From: Phaeoceros laevis
Lineage: Eukaryota > Anthocerotophyta > Anthocerotopsida > Notothyladales
Length of the DNA stretch: 23,713 bases
Reading direction: 5' to 3'
NCBI GenBank assembly: GCA_049999765.1
Contig: JBNGIQ010007703.1
Span: forward strand, 1 to 23,713
Shown: positions 9,061-18,030 of the stretch, in pieces
Layout of the letters: the number at the start of each line of letters is the position of its first letter
How positions within the stretch are numbered: the stretch's first letter is position 1
Notes under the pieces: model-generated
What the model was told of the DNA's origin: nothing
Seen by the model: only the letters and a program-made list of their open reading frames with translations
The model's database searches: none
Program-made: the position numbers and the translations under genes

Positions 9061-9885
9061 CTAAGCATAGAGCTGGTAGTCCCACACGTCGGGCGGGCCT
9101 AGCCAAGGGCGCCACCCGCCTGTGACAGCCACGCCGGCGTGGACGTTTCCGAACCTGGGTTCACTCACCTCCACCCGGCCCCGCCCTCCAGCGAAGACGA
9201 ACCCTACATGGATGACATACGGGACGAATGCATCTGAGGGGCAGGAGTCTCCCAGATATGGGTGGGGCACGTCCACCACCACCTCATGCTGCACTAGCCC
9301 TGTTGCAGACCGGACCGGGAAGCCGAACCTGTCTCCTGTGCGGGCCTGGATGCGCCGACCTTGCATGTTGTCGAAGACGATGAGGTTGTCCGCCCGCTGA
9401 TTGAGCACCATCACAAACAGCGCCGCGTACGCCCCGTCGCTCACTTCCTTGCTCACAGACACCTGAGCCTGCAGCCGCACCCGCTGCCCCCAGAACTCAT
9501 CCGCCGCGAACCTCCAGCCTAGGGCGATGTAGCTACCCTGGCCGCCGGCCACGCCCTTCTTGGCCTCCACCCACGTCTGGCTTGTAATTGGCCCTCCGAG
9601 CGATGCCTCGAAGTTCCAGTCGTAGTCGTCCTTGCGGGTACCCGTGTAGGTGACCGGAGCCAGTAAGCGCGCCCGGAACCCCACCCATCCATCTTCTGAT
9701 GCGGCGCCAACAGATTGGAGCTTGCCCGTCGAGGATTGCACATTGGTAGCGGTATCATCATCAGCGTCGCCTCCCGAGCTGCTAGAGCATGGCGTCCAGG
9801 TTAAGCTGATCAGTAGTAGTAGTAGTAGCAGGAGGCTGGGTCTGAGCAAGAAGCTTAATCGCGCCATGAAAGTAATGGCCGACAT
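9061..9885 (-). CDS. Predicted secreted protein with bacterial-type FDNMQ jelly-roll-like domain
   Basis: A single open frame. In-frame ATGs lie at 9885 (274 aa) and 9867 (268 aa). From the latter, MARLSFLLRPS leads into eight Leu, ILE-Ser-Leu and a small-residue stretch, a clear signal peptide; either start keeps it. An acidic/Ser linker follows. Then comes a beta-rich domain with YDWNFEASLG, RVRLQAQVSV, LFVMVLNQ, VFDNMQGRRI, EVVVDVP and GFVFAGGRGRVEV. The order (strand, 'LxFDNMQxRxI', 'EVVVDVP', 'GxxxxGxGxVxV') resembles a domain I know from bacterial secreted proteins and regulators of unassigned function, probably a carbohydrate-binding-like jelly roll. The extra Cys (near DSCPSD) and Trp-rich C-terminus are not part of that pattern. 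The role is unknown; an apoplastic or wall location is inferred. It lies downstream of, and on the same strand as, the EB1-like gene. Confidence 0.75.
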   Translation of the reverse strand: MSAITFMARLSFLLRPSLLLLLLLLISLTWTPCSSSSGGDADDDTATNVQSSTGKLQSVGAASEDGWVGFRARLLAPVTYTGTRKDDYDWNFEASLGGPITSQTWVEAKKGVAGGQGSYIALGWRFAADEFWGQRVRLQAQVSVSKEVSDGAYAALFVMVLNQRADNLIVFDNMQGRRIQARTGDRFGFPVRSATGLVQHEVVVDVPHPYLGDSCPSDAFVPYVIHVGFVFAGGRGRVEVSEPRFGNVHAGVAVTGGWRPWLGPPDVWDYQLYA

Positions 9886-10328
9886 TGGACCTATGCACAC
9901 TTGAGGTTTTCTGGGAGTCTCCACCCACGTAAGCAGTGTGGAGAATCATGGCAACTGACCTGGGGAGTGGTGTATCAGGAAGAATAGAATCTTTGTTCTT
10001 GACTGGTAGTTGAACCGGCCCCTTACCAGCTGCATACCCAGTTTTCAACTCATGGCACAAGGCCACTCAAACTTAACGTCATTTAAGAAGCAAGGATTCT
10101 CACCTGACAAACAAGTAGCAGCTTCGCATGGTGGAGTATGACTGCATGACAGGTCCTGGAGGAACAGAGCATAGAGCTCCCAGTACAGAAGTGTTTTTTG
10201 ATTCGTCATCAGTTGCATTGATCAACAGCCATCTAGCTTGACGAGTATGGACCTGCGGTAGGAAATACCAATTAGAAGGTGCACTGCAATAGACTTACCA
10301 CATCTACAAGCAATGAAAACAAAGAAGG
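9886..10328. other. Region between two minus-strand genes
   Basis: Presumed promoter and leader of the secreted-protein gene plus the 3' end of the EB1-like gene. Short frames here have no family features. No gene seen. Confidence 0.5.
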
Positions 10329-11144
10329 TCAAGCTGGCCAGCAGAGAATCTCCTGACCAGGGCGAGGTTGGTCAGCTGTGTCCCTGAGAATGGCAACCAC
10401 GGAGTTGATGAGGGGAGCTTGCGAGCCCGCAGGTTGTGCCTTCTCGCATATCTGCAAAAATGGAAGGATCTTAGAAATGGCAACCTTCTTAGGTCCAGGT
10501 GCACCGGCTTTCAGCGGATGGTGCGTGATAGTGCACAGTGGCAAGATAATGTGTACCTTCTCAATCTGACACAATTTGTCACGGTAGAACAGACGCTCGT
10601 TGCTGATGGAATCCACCTACACAGGCATCGGATCTCTCCAGACATACATTACAAGTGCTCTGTGATGGCCACAAGCAACGTGCAACCTTCCACTGACATC
10701 CCATTGCTTGCCCTCTTTTGAGCTTTTTACCTCAGAAAGGAGCTCCGCAAATGCTTTGAGGCGAACCATCAGCTCCCCTTCCAGATACCTGTGGCAGCCA
10801 GGCCACAGTTGGAGATCAGCCCTTCCCGCACTTGAGACACCGCCAGGCTTAGGTAGCTTGAAAAGCCACATGTTCCCTCACGATGCTAGGCTCTGGAGCA
10901 CAGCCTGTTGGTGAGCAGCGCTCATCTCCTCTTGCGTCTGCTTACTGCCTTCCGTCTGGTCTCGCCCCTTGGAGCTTGGTCTGGTGCCCGCTTCCTTCCT
11001 GTTGCTTGGAACATCCCTGTGCCTGTTCCCTCCTTCATGACCGTCCAATTTCCGTGTCCTGATCCTTCTCAGCACCGGGTATCCCCTGTGTTCTTGCTTC
11101 ACCTGCTTGTGCACTTCTTCGTCCGACTCCTCTGTGTTCCTCAT
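10329..11144 (-). CDS. Small protein with EB1 C-terminal (EBH)-like domain, four exons
   Basis: One minus-strand frame is interrupted by a TGA (10880-10878) and a TAG (10619-10617), but both fall in good introns. Exons are 11144-10882, 10788-10731, 10616-10557 and 10451-10329. Donors are GTGAGG, GTAAAA and GTACAC; acceptors are CCACAG, TGTGTAG and TTTTTGCAG. Intron lengths are 93, 114 and 105 bp, and all phases agree. The product is 167 aa: a basic, hydrophilic N-terminal half, then a helix LEGELMVRLKAFAELLSE, then VDSISNERLFYRDKLCQIEK and APLINSVVAILRDTAD. The latter resembles the EB1 dimerisation domain of microtubule plus-end proteins (pattern VDSLEKER-FYF-KLRDIEILCQ ... PL...V..IL..AD). 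No calponin-homology domain is seen upstream. It starts about 530 bp from ATG3 in the opposite direction. Gene structure is fairly sure; the family is tentative. Confidence 0.6.
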
Positions 11145-11678
11145 GCTGTCTAGGCAGTGAATTGAGGTTGGTGATACCAAAGGACGTTCAGCTCTGCTCA
11201 GTCTCCCGCACAAATTTGCCCTTGGGAGCAGCCGTGCCGCTCAGATGAAGTAGCCACGCTTGTGCCGTCAAGAGAGGATACGCAACCCAAGGCTAGGGGC
11301 ATGTTCTCCTGGGATCGTGAGCCTGCGTCCTCAAGTCCTATAACTTCCGTCCGAGTTCTTGGTCATGAGGGAGGGAAACGGCGAAACCCGGCGAAAACGG
11401 GGGTGTGGGGGCAATGGTTCCCGTTTGAATTACCAGGTGAGATTGGAGCGGTGTAATTAGAGTCCTCCAGCAGCTACCTTCAGCACAGCACAAGAAGGCG
11501 CTGAAGGAGAGGCTAGTACAAGAAAGGAAGCGTGCTTCGATAACCCTACCTGTTTGCGTCCTCGATCAGGAAGCTCGATTCTGTCCACTGTTTGCAAGGA
11601 AAAACTTCCTCCGGAGTCTGGCTGCTGAGGGGGTTTGCAGATTGAGTGGACTCGAAGGGGTCCGGGTAGGGTCCCAGG
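11145..11678. promoter_or_regulatory. Bidirectional promoter region (EB1-like gene / ATG3)
   Basis: 534 bp separate the divergent start codons. No TATA box or named element could be assigned with confidence. A GC-rich segment with AAACGGCGAAACCCGGCGAAAACGGG lies at about 11380-11405. Part of this stretch must be the 5' leaders of both genes. Confidence 0.45.
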
Positions 11679-13622
11679 ATGGTGCTGTCGCAGAAGATCC
11701 ACGATGCATTTAAGGGCGCTGTCGAGAGGATGACGGCACCACGATCTGTCTCAGCGTTCAAGGAAAAGGGTGTGCTGACGCCCGATGAGTTTGTGCAAGC
11801 CGGAGACAATTTGGTGGCCAAGTGCCCCACATGGGCCTGGTGAGTGCTTCCCTGGCCCGATTGAGAGTTTCAATTTGATGCAATCTGGAAAGGGGACATG
11901 TAGTAAAGCCCCTGCAACTGTTGACAATCAGCTGCGTTGGAAGGAATTGCTGGAGGTTTTGTAGGCTTTTGCAGGGTAGAAGAGATGCAGATAACATGGA
12001 TGCATGATAGACCGGCGATTGTAGATGTAGGGGTCTGACAGGAATTGCTGCTTTGTAGGGAGTCTGGCGATTTGAGTAAACGGCGGTCCTATTTGCCTGC
12101 CGATAGGCAGTTTTTGATCACTCGAAACGGTAATCTAGCACCAGTCTGGCTATGTTCACGATCACGATGGTTTTTCCGTGGTCGATATCCTAGAGTGGAG
12201 TGATACAGTTTGCTTGGATGGACGTTGTTGCTATCCTTCAGATGCCAGGGGCGCTGATTGGCTGGACTGCAGTGCCATGCTTTCGCAGGGCAGCCTCTGT
12301 GGAGGAAGAGTATGAAGCTGCTGGTGGAGAAGTCTTGCTGGATAATGATGAAGACGATGGCTGGCTTGCAACGCATGGTGCACCAAGAGGTAATGATAAT
12401 CTCTATGTGTGGGCTGAGCGGTCTGGTTGCTGATCAGATGCAGCTTCTATCGTGCATGCTATATGTTCGCATCTGGTGCAGCAGTGTTGGAAAACTTATT
12501 CATATTTGATGAGACTCATTCTCCACAGAGCGGATGTTATAGGGAGCAAAAGAGAGGAGGATAACGTACCATCTATCGACACGGGCACTGCTACTGAAAT
12601 GATACAAAGACAGGGAATCAATGTTATTTCGACCTATGGTGCTGTCGATGACAATGATGACGTTCCAGACATGGCGGATTTTGAAGACGCCAATAACGTA
12701 GTGATGGCAGATGCGGTATGTCTTGCTTGTCCTTAGTGGTTTGATTTAACCTAGAGATGTAGACTGTTTTGGCTTATCAAGCCATGGATGGTTTCCAACT
12801 ATGCAGGCCACCTTGCAACCAACTTATCTTATAGCACACGAGCCAGAAGACGATAACATTTTGAGGACACGCACATATGATGTCAGCATCACGTATGGAA
12901 GCTTACCCAGCCAAGAAGATATGTGGTTTGGACAAGCTTGCTTGTTATTGTGTCAGCTCGTTAATCTTCGTGGGTTTCTCTGCAGGTATGATCATTACTA
13001 TCAAACTCCCAGAGTGTGGCTTACTGGTTATGATGAGGTGAGCAAGCCCTGGGGCTGTAGGCTAGTGTTTTTGTATGCTTATGTGAGTCGAAGCGTATCT
13101 TTGAATTGCAGCACAACGTACTTAGTTTTTGCGCTGTACAGGATCACATGCTCCTGCACCCTGAGCTGGTATTGGAGGACGTCAGTCAAGACCATGCCCG
13201 GAAGACAGTGCGTGCCTGTTGAAACGCTTTTATGGACCGTATTGATCGCATTATCTGCACAATCAAATCGTTCTAACTGCTGTAGTGGTGAGGGTGTAGG
13301 TTACTATCGAGGATCATCCACACCTTACTGGCAAGCATGCTTCTGTTCATCCTTGCCGTCATGGGGCAGTGATGAAGAAAATCATTGATGTATTGATGTC
13401 TCGAGGGGTTGACCCAGAAGTGGACAAGTATGTGTGACTGTTCTTACAACTTGAAATTTGATGTATCCGGAGTATCTTGTGATGAATGGTTTTGAATGCT
13501 AAACGTGTTCTTTCTATCTGCACTGCAGGTACCTTTTCTTGTTTCTGAAGTTTGTAGCTTCAGTCATCCCGACCATTGAGTATGACTACACAGTGGACTT
13601 TGATCTCGGTGGTGCAGAATAA
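11679..13622 (+). CDS. ATG3: ATG3, autophagy E2-like conjugating enzyme
   Basis: ATG3 receives ATG8 from the E1-like ATG7 and transfers it to phosphatidylethanolamine on forming autophagosomes. Nine exons join in frame: 11679-11839, 12059-12129, 12273-12389, 12543-12715, 12807-12892, 12986-13037, 13142-13207, 13300-13427 and 13529-13622. All introns are GT-AG and 91-219 bp. The product is 315 aa, close to the roughly 313 of Arabidopsis. The N-terminus MVLSQKIHDAFKGAVERMT is the membrane-curvature-sensing amphipathic helix, followed by AFKEKG and AGDNLVAKCPTWAW. The acidic flexible region (DNDEDDGWL, DDNDDVPDM) lies mid-protein, then RTRTYDVSITY and TPRVWLTGYDE. The catalytic cysteine is in HPCRHG (about C261), and the C-terminus has KYLFLFLKF and PTIEYDY. 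No break or missing residue was found, so the gene looks functional. Confidence 0.97.
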
Positions 13623-14579
13623 GAGACAGAAGTGTCAATGCGTCGGATGCATCCTATTATAACTTTGCAAAAGCATCCGAAGATCCTTGGCAGTGGCTCT
13701 TGATTGGTTTTAGCCTTTGGGCGGTGCTTCCTCTGCCTCTAGCTGACTAAACAGTCCGCAGCTTTTCTGATTCTCTGTCAGTCAAGGGTGTCACAAGTTA
13801 ATTTATCTGGCTGCCAGGCTGCAAGCACCGACAAGGTATTCACTGCTTCTAGCATGTCGAATGTAAGATATTAGCATTGTTCAGACATAGGTTTAATTAA
13901 GGCCCCACGCCATTGCAAAGGGGTCCATATTGGAATCCTCTAACCGTCATCTTTGTTGTTTGTCTGCTTATAACACAATAAAACAGGTGCATACTAGATT
14001 TGTCTCGGCAGACAGGATCATACCGAGCTCACAGATTCGCAACATATCATATGCACCTGCCATGGTCGAGGATGGCTGACTGAGACTTAAACGACATAGA
14101 ATCAAGCGTTTCAGGACAACGACAACTTCACAATCGTAAAACGTGGACTAGAACTTGTGTGTGCATTTCCCCTGTGCAGGCCAGCTAGCCAACCATTAAT
14201 CTAGCAGCCCTGTTCCACAAACATCCGCACAAACATCAGCTACAGGTGTACGCCACACAAGTTGACTAGCTAGACCAGGATACAATGTGTACGTACCTGT
14301 AGATTATGCGAGAATGCTCAGAGCGGACGTTATGCAACGCCTCTCAAGTGGACTTTTGAGCAGAAGGATCCATGTCCTAGCTGAAGAATGGCTAGAAAAA
14401 TCGTCCGCTTCATGGATGCAGCATTTACGTCTATGCAAAGTGGTTGAACATGACATGTACAAGATGCTGCGGCACCATGTATTCAAAGTGACTTACGTAG
14501 CACTGGCGGCAACCAGAGTCAGGTATTGAAGGACCTGGAAAGAGAAGAAAATGTCTGACAACCAAAGACCAACCTGCTG
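13623..14579. other. Convergent intergenic region after ATG3
   Basis: 3' flank shared by ATG3 and PPR gene 2. An AATAAA lies at 13977-13982, a possible though distant polyadenylation signal for ATG3. An 80-codon plus-strand frame at 14287-14529 has no recognisable features and is not accepted. No other gene is seen. Confidence 0.5.
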
Positions 14580-16694
14580 CTAGTAGTGATCTCCACAAGA
14601 ACATGAACCGTTCTTGAACCGGTGGACGCGGTGAGAATCTCTGATAACAATTTCCCGCTTTTCAAGTTTGGAAATAATCTTAGTGCCACCGTGACAATTA
14701 CTGCACATCCGGAGATCCTTCGTGATCAGCAATCCAGTACCTTCAGGTGTATGAAGAAGGCCAAACCCGAGGGCCAATTTCTCCGCGTGGCCACATAAAG
14801 CATCTTCCTTCTCTTCATCAGACATTGGCTTCAACAATGAATCTAAACGTGGCACAAAACCTTCCTGTCTAATTTGTAGATTGAGGCTTCTTAGCTTTGC
14901 CCATGCTTCACCACTTCGTTCAAAGCTTTTGTCACCCACAAGGAACTCATGCACCTTGTTGTTGAGTTCAATCGCCGCCTTTGCAGGTTTCTTTTGGGCA
15001 CCAGCCAATTTTCTCAGCAGTAATATGTCAGCAACGTCATCCCACCTGCCGGCCTCAGCATAGATACTGGACATGAGAACATATGCAGATGCCTCTTCAG
15101 GGTTCAATGCGACAAGTTGGTCAAAGCATCGCCTTGCCAGCTCACAATTTCCATGCGGTCTGCATGCACTCAGCAAAGAAGTCCACCCCACCTCATTTCC
15201 CTTACACGGCAGAGAGTGCAATATATTCTCGGCCTCTGCAAGGCGCCCCGACCGACCTAGAAGATCCACCATACTGTTGTAGTGCTCAACTGCAGGCTGA
15301 ATCCGATATTCTTCTACCATCATTTTGAAATATATTTGACCCTCGTCGGCAAGAGCCATATGACTGCAGCCAACAATAAGACATGTGAAGGTTGCAGCAT
15401 TAGGTTGATAACCCTGTTGCAACATATCTTCAAAACACTGTTTAGCCTTTGGCCACTCATTATTTTGGCCATACGCATTTATAAGCGTATTCCATGTTCC
15501 AACATCTTTTCTTGGCATATTATCAAAAATCTCTTGAGCATCTTCCAGGCTTGCACATTTAGCATACATGTCCATCAAACTGTTGCCGATGACTACTTGT
15601 TCTATGAGCCGCCCTTTTCGTATATGGGCGTGAATACGTTTACCTGTCTGTATGGCTCCTACATTGCCACATGCTTGCAAGGCGCTCACAAAAGTCACAT
15701 TGTCAGGCGTCAAGCCCTCCTCTTGCATTCTAGAGTACAGTTCAAGAGCATGATTTCCACGCCCATTTTGAGCATATCCAGTTATCATTGTAGTCCATGT
15801 AACTAGATTTTTGGTTGGCAGTTTGTCAAACACTTCACTGGCCTCAATAAGGCTCCCACATTTGATGTACATGTTGATGAGGGCAGTTCCAACAAAAACA
15901 TCTGAAGTCAAACCTCGTTTCACAATCTGTGCATGAACGAGCCTGCCATCATTTATAGCTCTGATGCTAGTACAAGCTTTCAAGATGCTGCCAAACGTGA
16001 CACTGTTAGGTGTTATGCCTGCTTCTTGCATCTTCCCAAAGACTTCAAGGGCCTCATCGCCTAGGCCATGTTGAGCATATCCTGCAATCATGGCATTCCA
16101 AGTCACCACATTCCTGGTCTGCAATGTGTCAAATACTCTGCGAGCATCCTCCACACTCCCACATTTCGCATACATGTCCACCAAGGTGTTTCCTACAAAG
16201 ACGTTTGATGTAAAACTGCTCTTCAACACATCACCATGGACCATTTTGCCTGATGTTAAATCCCCTCCAGCTGCACACGCTTTAAGGGCGGCTACATACA
16301 CATATTCATTAGGCTCGACTCCTGACTCCTGCATCTGCTTGTAGAGTTTCATTGCCTGATCAGGTTGTCCATGTTCACCATTTGCAGAAATAATCGATGC
16401 CCAGACAAACTCATCTGGTGCAGGCAACTTGCTCAGCACTTGATTGGCTTCCTGGTAACACCCTTGAGAGCCATACATACGGATCACCTGGTTTCCCAAG
16501 AAAGTGCTTCGCTCATGCCCACTCTGCACGGTAAGAGCATGAACAAGCTTTCCTACTGCTAGGTTTTTCTGTTCAGTGCATGCCTTCAAGAGAAGGTATA
16601 GCATGTGCTGGGAGACAAATATCCCCCTGCTTGCCATGAGCTCCAAAGTCTGAAAGGCCTCATCTAGCTGTTTCTCGTCACACAACTTGCTCAC
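14580..16694 (-). CDS. PPR protein, PLS-DYW:KP class (5' end unresolved)
   Basis: Organelle RNA-editing factor family. From the GTG at 16694 the frame encodes 704 aa, and coding similarity seems to begin slightly upstream (EGLEALVSKLCDEKQ). No in-frame ATG occurs before the TGA near 16757. The first ATG (16637, MASRGIF) would leave out an organelle transit peptide. An upstream leader exon is therefore likely, for example spliced at CTCTTTCAAG. PPR motifs fill about residues 30-500 (YAKCGSVEDARRVFD, YIKCGSLIEASEVFD, YAKCASLEDAQEIFD), then HYNSMVDLLGRSGRL, E motifs, and the DYW domain: KKPAKAAIEL (KP-type PG box), HAE, CSNCH and HRFKNGSCSCGDHY. The end tripeptide is DHY. It is more diverged in sequence from gene 1 than gene 3 is. 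Confidence 0.92.
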   Translation of the reverse strand: MSKLCDEKQLDEAFQTLELMASRGIFVSQHMLYLLLKACTEQKNLAVGKLVHALTVQSGHERSTFLGNQVIRMYGSQGCYQEANQVLSKLPAPDEFVWASIISANGEHGQPDQAMKLYKQMQESGVEPNEYVYVAALKACAAGGDLTSGKMVHGDVLKSSFTSNVFVGNTLVDMYAKCGSVEDARRVFDTLQTRNVVTWNAMIAGYAQHGLGDEALEVFGKMQEAGITPNSVTFGSILKACTSIRAINDGRLVHAQIVKRGLTSDVFVGTALINMYIKCGSLIEASEVFDKLPTKNLVTWTTMITGYAQNGRGNHALELYSRMQEEGLTPDNVTFVSALQACGNVGAIQTGKRIHAHIRKGRLIEQVVIGNSLMDMYAKCASLEDAQEIFDNMPRKDVGTWNTLINAYGQNNEWPKAKQCFEDMLQQGYQPNAATFTCLIVGCSHMALADEGQIYFKMMVEEYRIQPAVEHYNSMVDLLGRSGRLAEAENILHSLPCKGNEVGWTSLLSACRPHGNCELARRCFDQLVALNPEEASAYVLMSSIYAEAGRWDDVADILLLRKLAGAQKKPAKAAIELNNKVHEFLVGDKSFERSGEAWAKLRSLNLQIRQEGFVPRLDSLLKPMSDEEKEDALCGHAEKLALGFGLLHTPEGTGLLITKDLRMCSNCHGGTKIISKLEKREIVIRDSHRVHRFKNGSCSCGDHY

Positions 16695-16841
16695 AAGTGC
16701 TTCTAGGCCTTCTGTGGACTTGAAAGAGTTTTTAACCTTAACAACTCTGAGATTTCACCAACACAGGAGGTGTCAAAGACTGATGTCGAGTTACAGTCTA
16801 GTCTATTTGCTAGAATGCTGAAAGTCAGCAAGAATGGATAC

Positions 16842-17207
16842 CTAATCATGGCCTCCCTCCTTGTGCTGTGCACTTTGTCCAAATGCTGGTGAGATCCCTT
16901 TATCCAACCAACCAAAATGGTCAGTACACCAGGCCACATAATCAGCATTCTTGTAGCTGCTACTAACAACCTCACCTTTGGAGCCCTTGGACTGGAGGAA
17001 TCTAGCAAATTCTCCTGCAACCTCCTACGTGCAGCAGCAGGAGGCTCATCTGCAAGCCAATTCACAAGGCCAGAGAGAGATTTGAGCATCAGGCAGTAAG
17101 GCTGAGAAATTTCACACTGGCAGCGGATTCGATTTAATTACCTCGGCTGCTTCTGGGTTTGCTGCGCTCCACTCCAGTCCGCAGACCTGAAAAATTCCTG
17201 CTCCATC
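16842..17207 (-). CDS. Two-exon gene for an unrecognised 82-aa protein
   Basis: Exon 1 (17207-17142, ATG start) encodes MEQEFFRSADWSGAQQNPEA followed by AE. Exon 2 (17024-16842) encodes EVAGEFARFLQSKGSKG, KNADYVAWCTDHFGWLDKG, then a His/Gln-rich tail and TAG. The intron is 117 bp (GTAATT...CACGTAG) with phase 0 on both sides. The joined frame is uninterrupted and reads smoothly (NPEAAE-EVAGEFARF). The protein is small and soluble-looking with no signal or membrane segment; I do not recognise the family. Further upstream exons are possible. It is divergent from the ANTH gene and ends about 150 bp before the PPR gene 2 frame on the same strand. Confidence 0.55.
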
Positions 17208-18030
17208 GAAATCTGCCTTGTCTCACCGACAAAAGGATAAAATACCTTCCGACCTGGCCGGCTTTCTTCATTTCTTCTGCGGTCTCAAACACGAACCCGT
17301 GTCACCGCCGTTGTGAGTCTCAACATGACCGACTGTGGGGACAGCCGTTAGGCAAGGGCAGATACAATCTGAAGCAGCCTGCACAATTGAAGCCATTTTC
17401 TCTGCCTGTGCACCAGAACGAAGCTCAGGAGTTGGTGGACAGGTTCGCTTGGGAAGATCAGACATGGCGCTAAAACGTAGTTAGTCTATGGACCCATAGC
17501 AGACAATGTAGTAGATATGGAGCGTTTATCGCTCAATTTCCTTGGAAGCCTAATAAACCGTAAAACGATAAACACCGTGTCATTGCCGAGAAGCCGCTAG
17601 TCCTTGTACTTGACTTCCAGGCAAGCACACAGCTACCGCGTCTTGTGGACGGTCTCCCGCGCTCTGTCCCGTTGATCTTGCGGTGGAGCGCGGGTTTGTC
17701 GGATATCTTTGCGCTATTTCCATTGCTGCTGCTCTGGAGAGGGTGGGCTGCCGGGACTGTGCCGGATCTACTGGTTGATGAAGCTTTGAAGACAAGTGGA
17801 TCGGGTTTTAGCGCATTGCCTGCTGCCCGAATTCTGCATCTGTGATCCGGTGCGGAGTACATGTGAGCGTGGTCCGCTTTTAGCTGGATCTGCCGTAGCT
17901 GGATCTGCCCCCGTACAGGGGATGGTGTGAAGTGTTTGGATGCCAAGCAGGGGATTGGCATTTCGGAAGGTCCGTGTGCAGGTTAGTAGCTTGTTGTGCT
18001 GGGAGTGATTTGCTGAGGTGGGAAGTCGCC
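17208..18030. promoter_or_regulatory. Divergent upstream region (82-aa gene / ANTH gene)
   Basis: Presumed promoters and 5' leaders. Short frames here (for example a 65-codon minus-strand frame at 17465-17268 beginning MSDLPKRTCPP) could be upstream exons but have no clean splice partner. A 15-bp tandem repeat TAGCTGGATCTGCCG / TAGCTGGATCTGCCC lies at 17881-17910, inside the likely ANTH leader. The ANTH frame stays open upstream to about 17932 without better initiation. Confidence 0.45.

Noticed and set aside
10617-10880. Two in-frame stops read as a pseudogene with C-to-T mutations
   Set aside because: Canonical donors and acceptors with matching phases place both stops in 93-bp and 114-bp introns, so a spliced gene explains the data better.
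14287-14529. 80-codon plus-strand frame
   Set aside because: No recognisable motif and no promoter or splice context; it is probably random within the 3' intergenic region.
17268-17465. 65-codon minus-strand frame as first exon of the 82-aa gene
   Set aside because: No donor in a compatible phase joins it to the exon at 17213/17207, and the direct intron would be only 33 bp.
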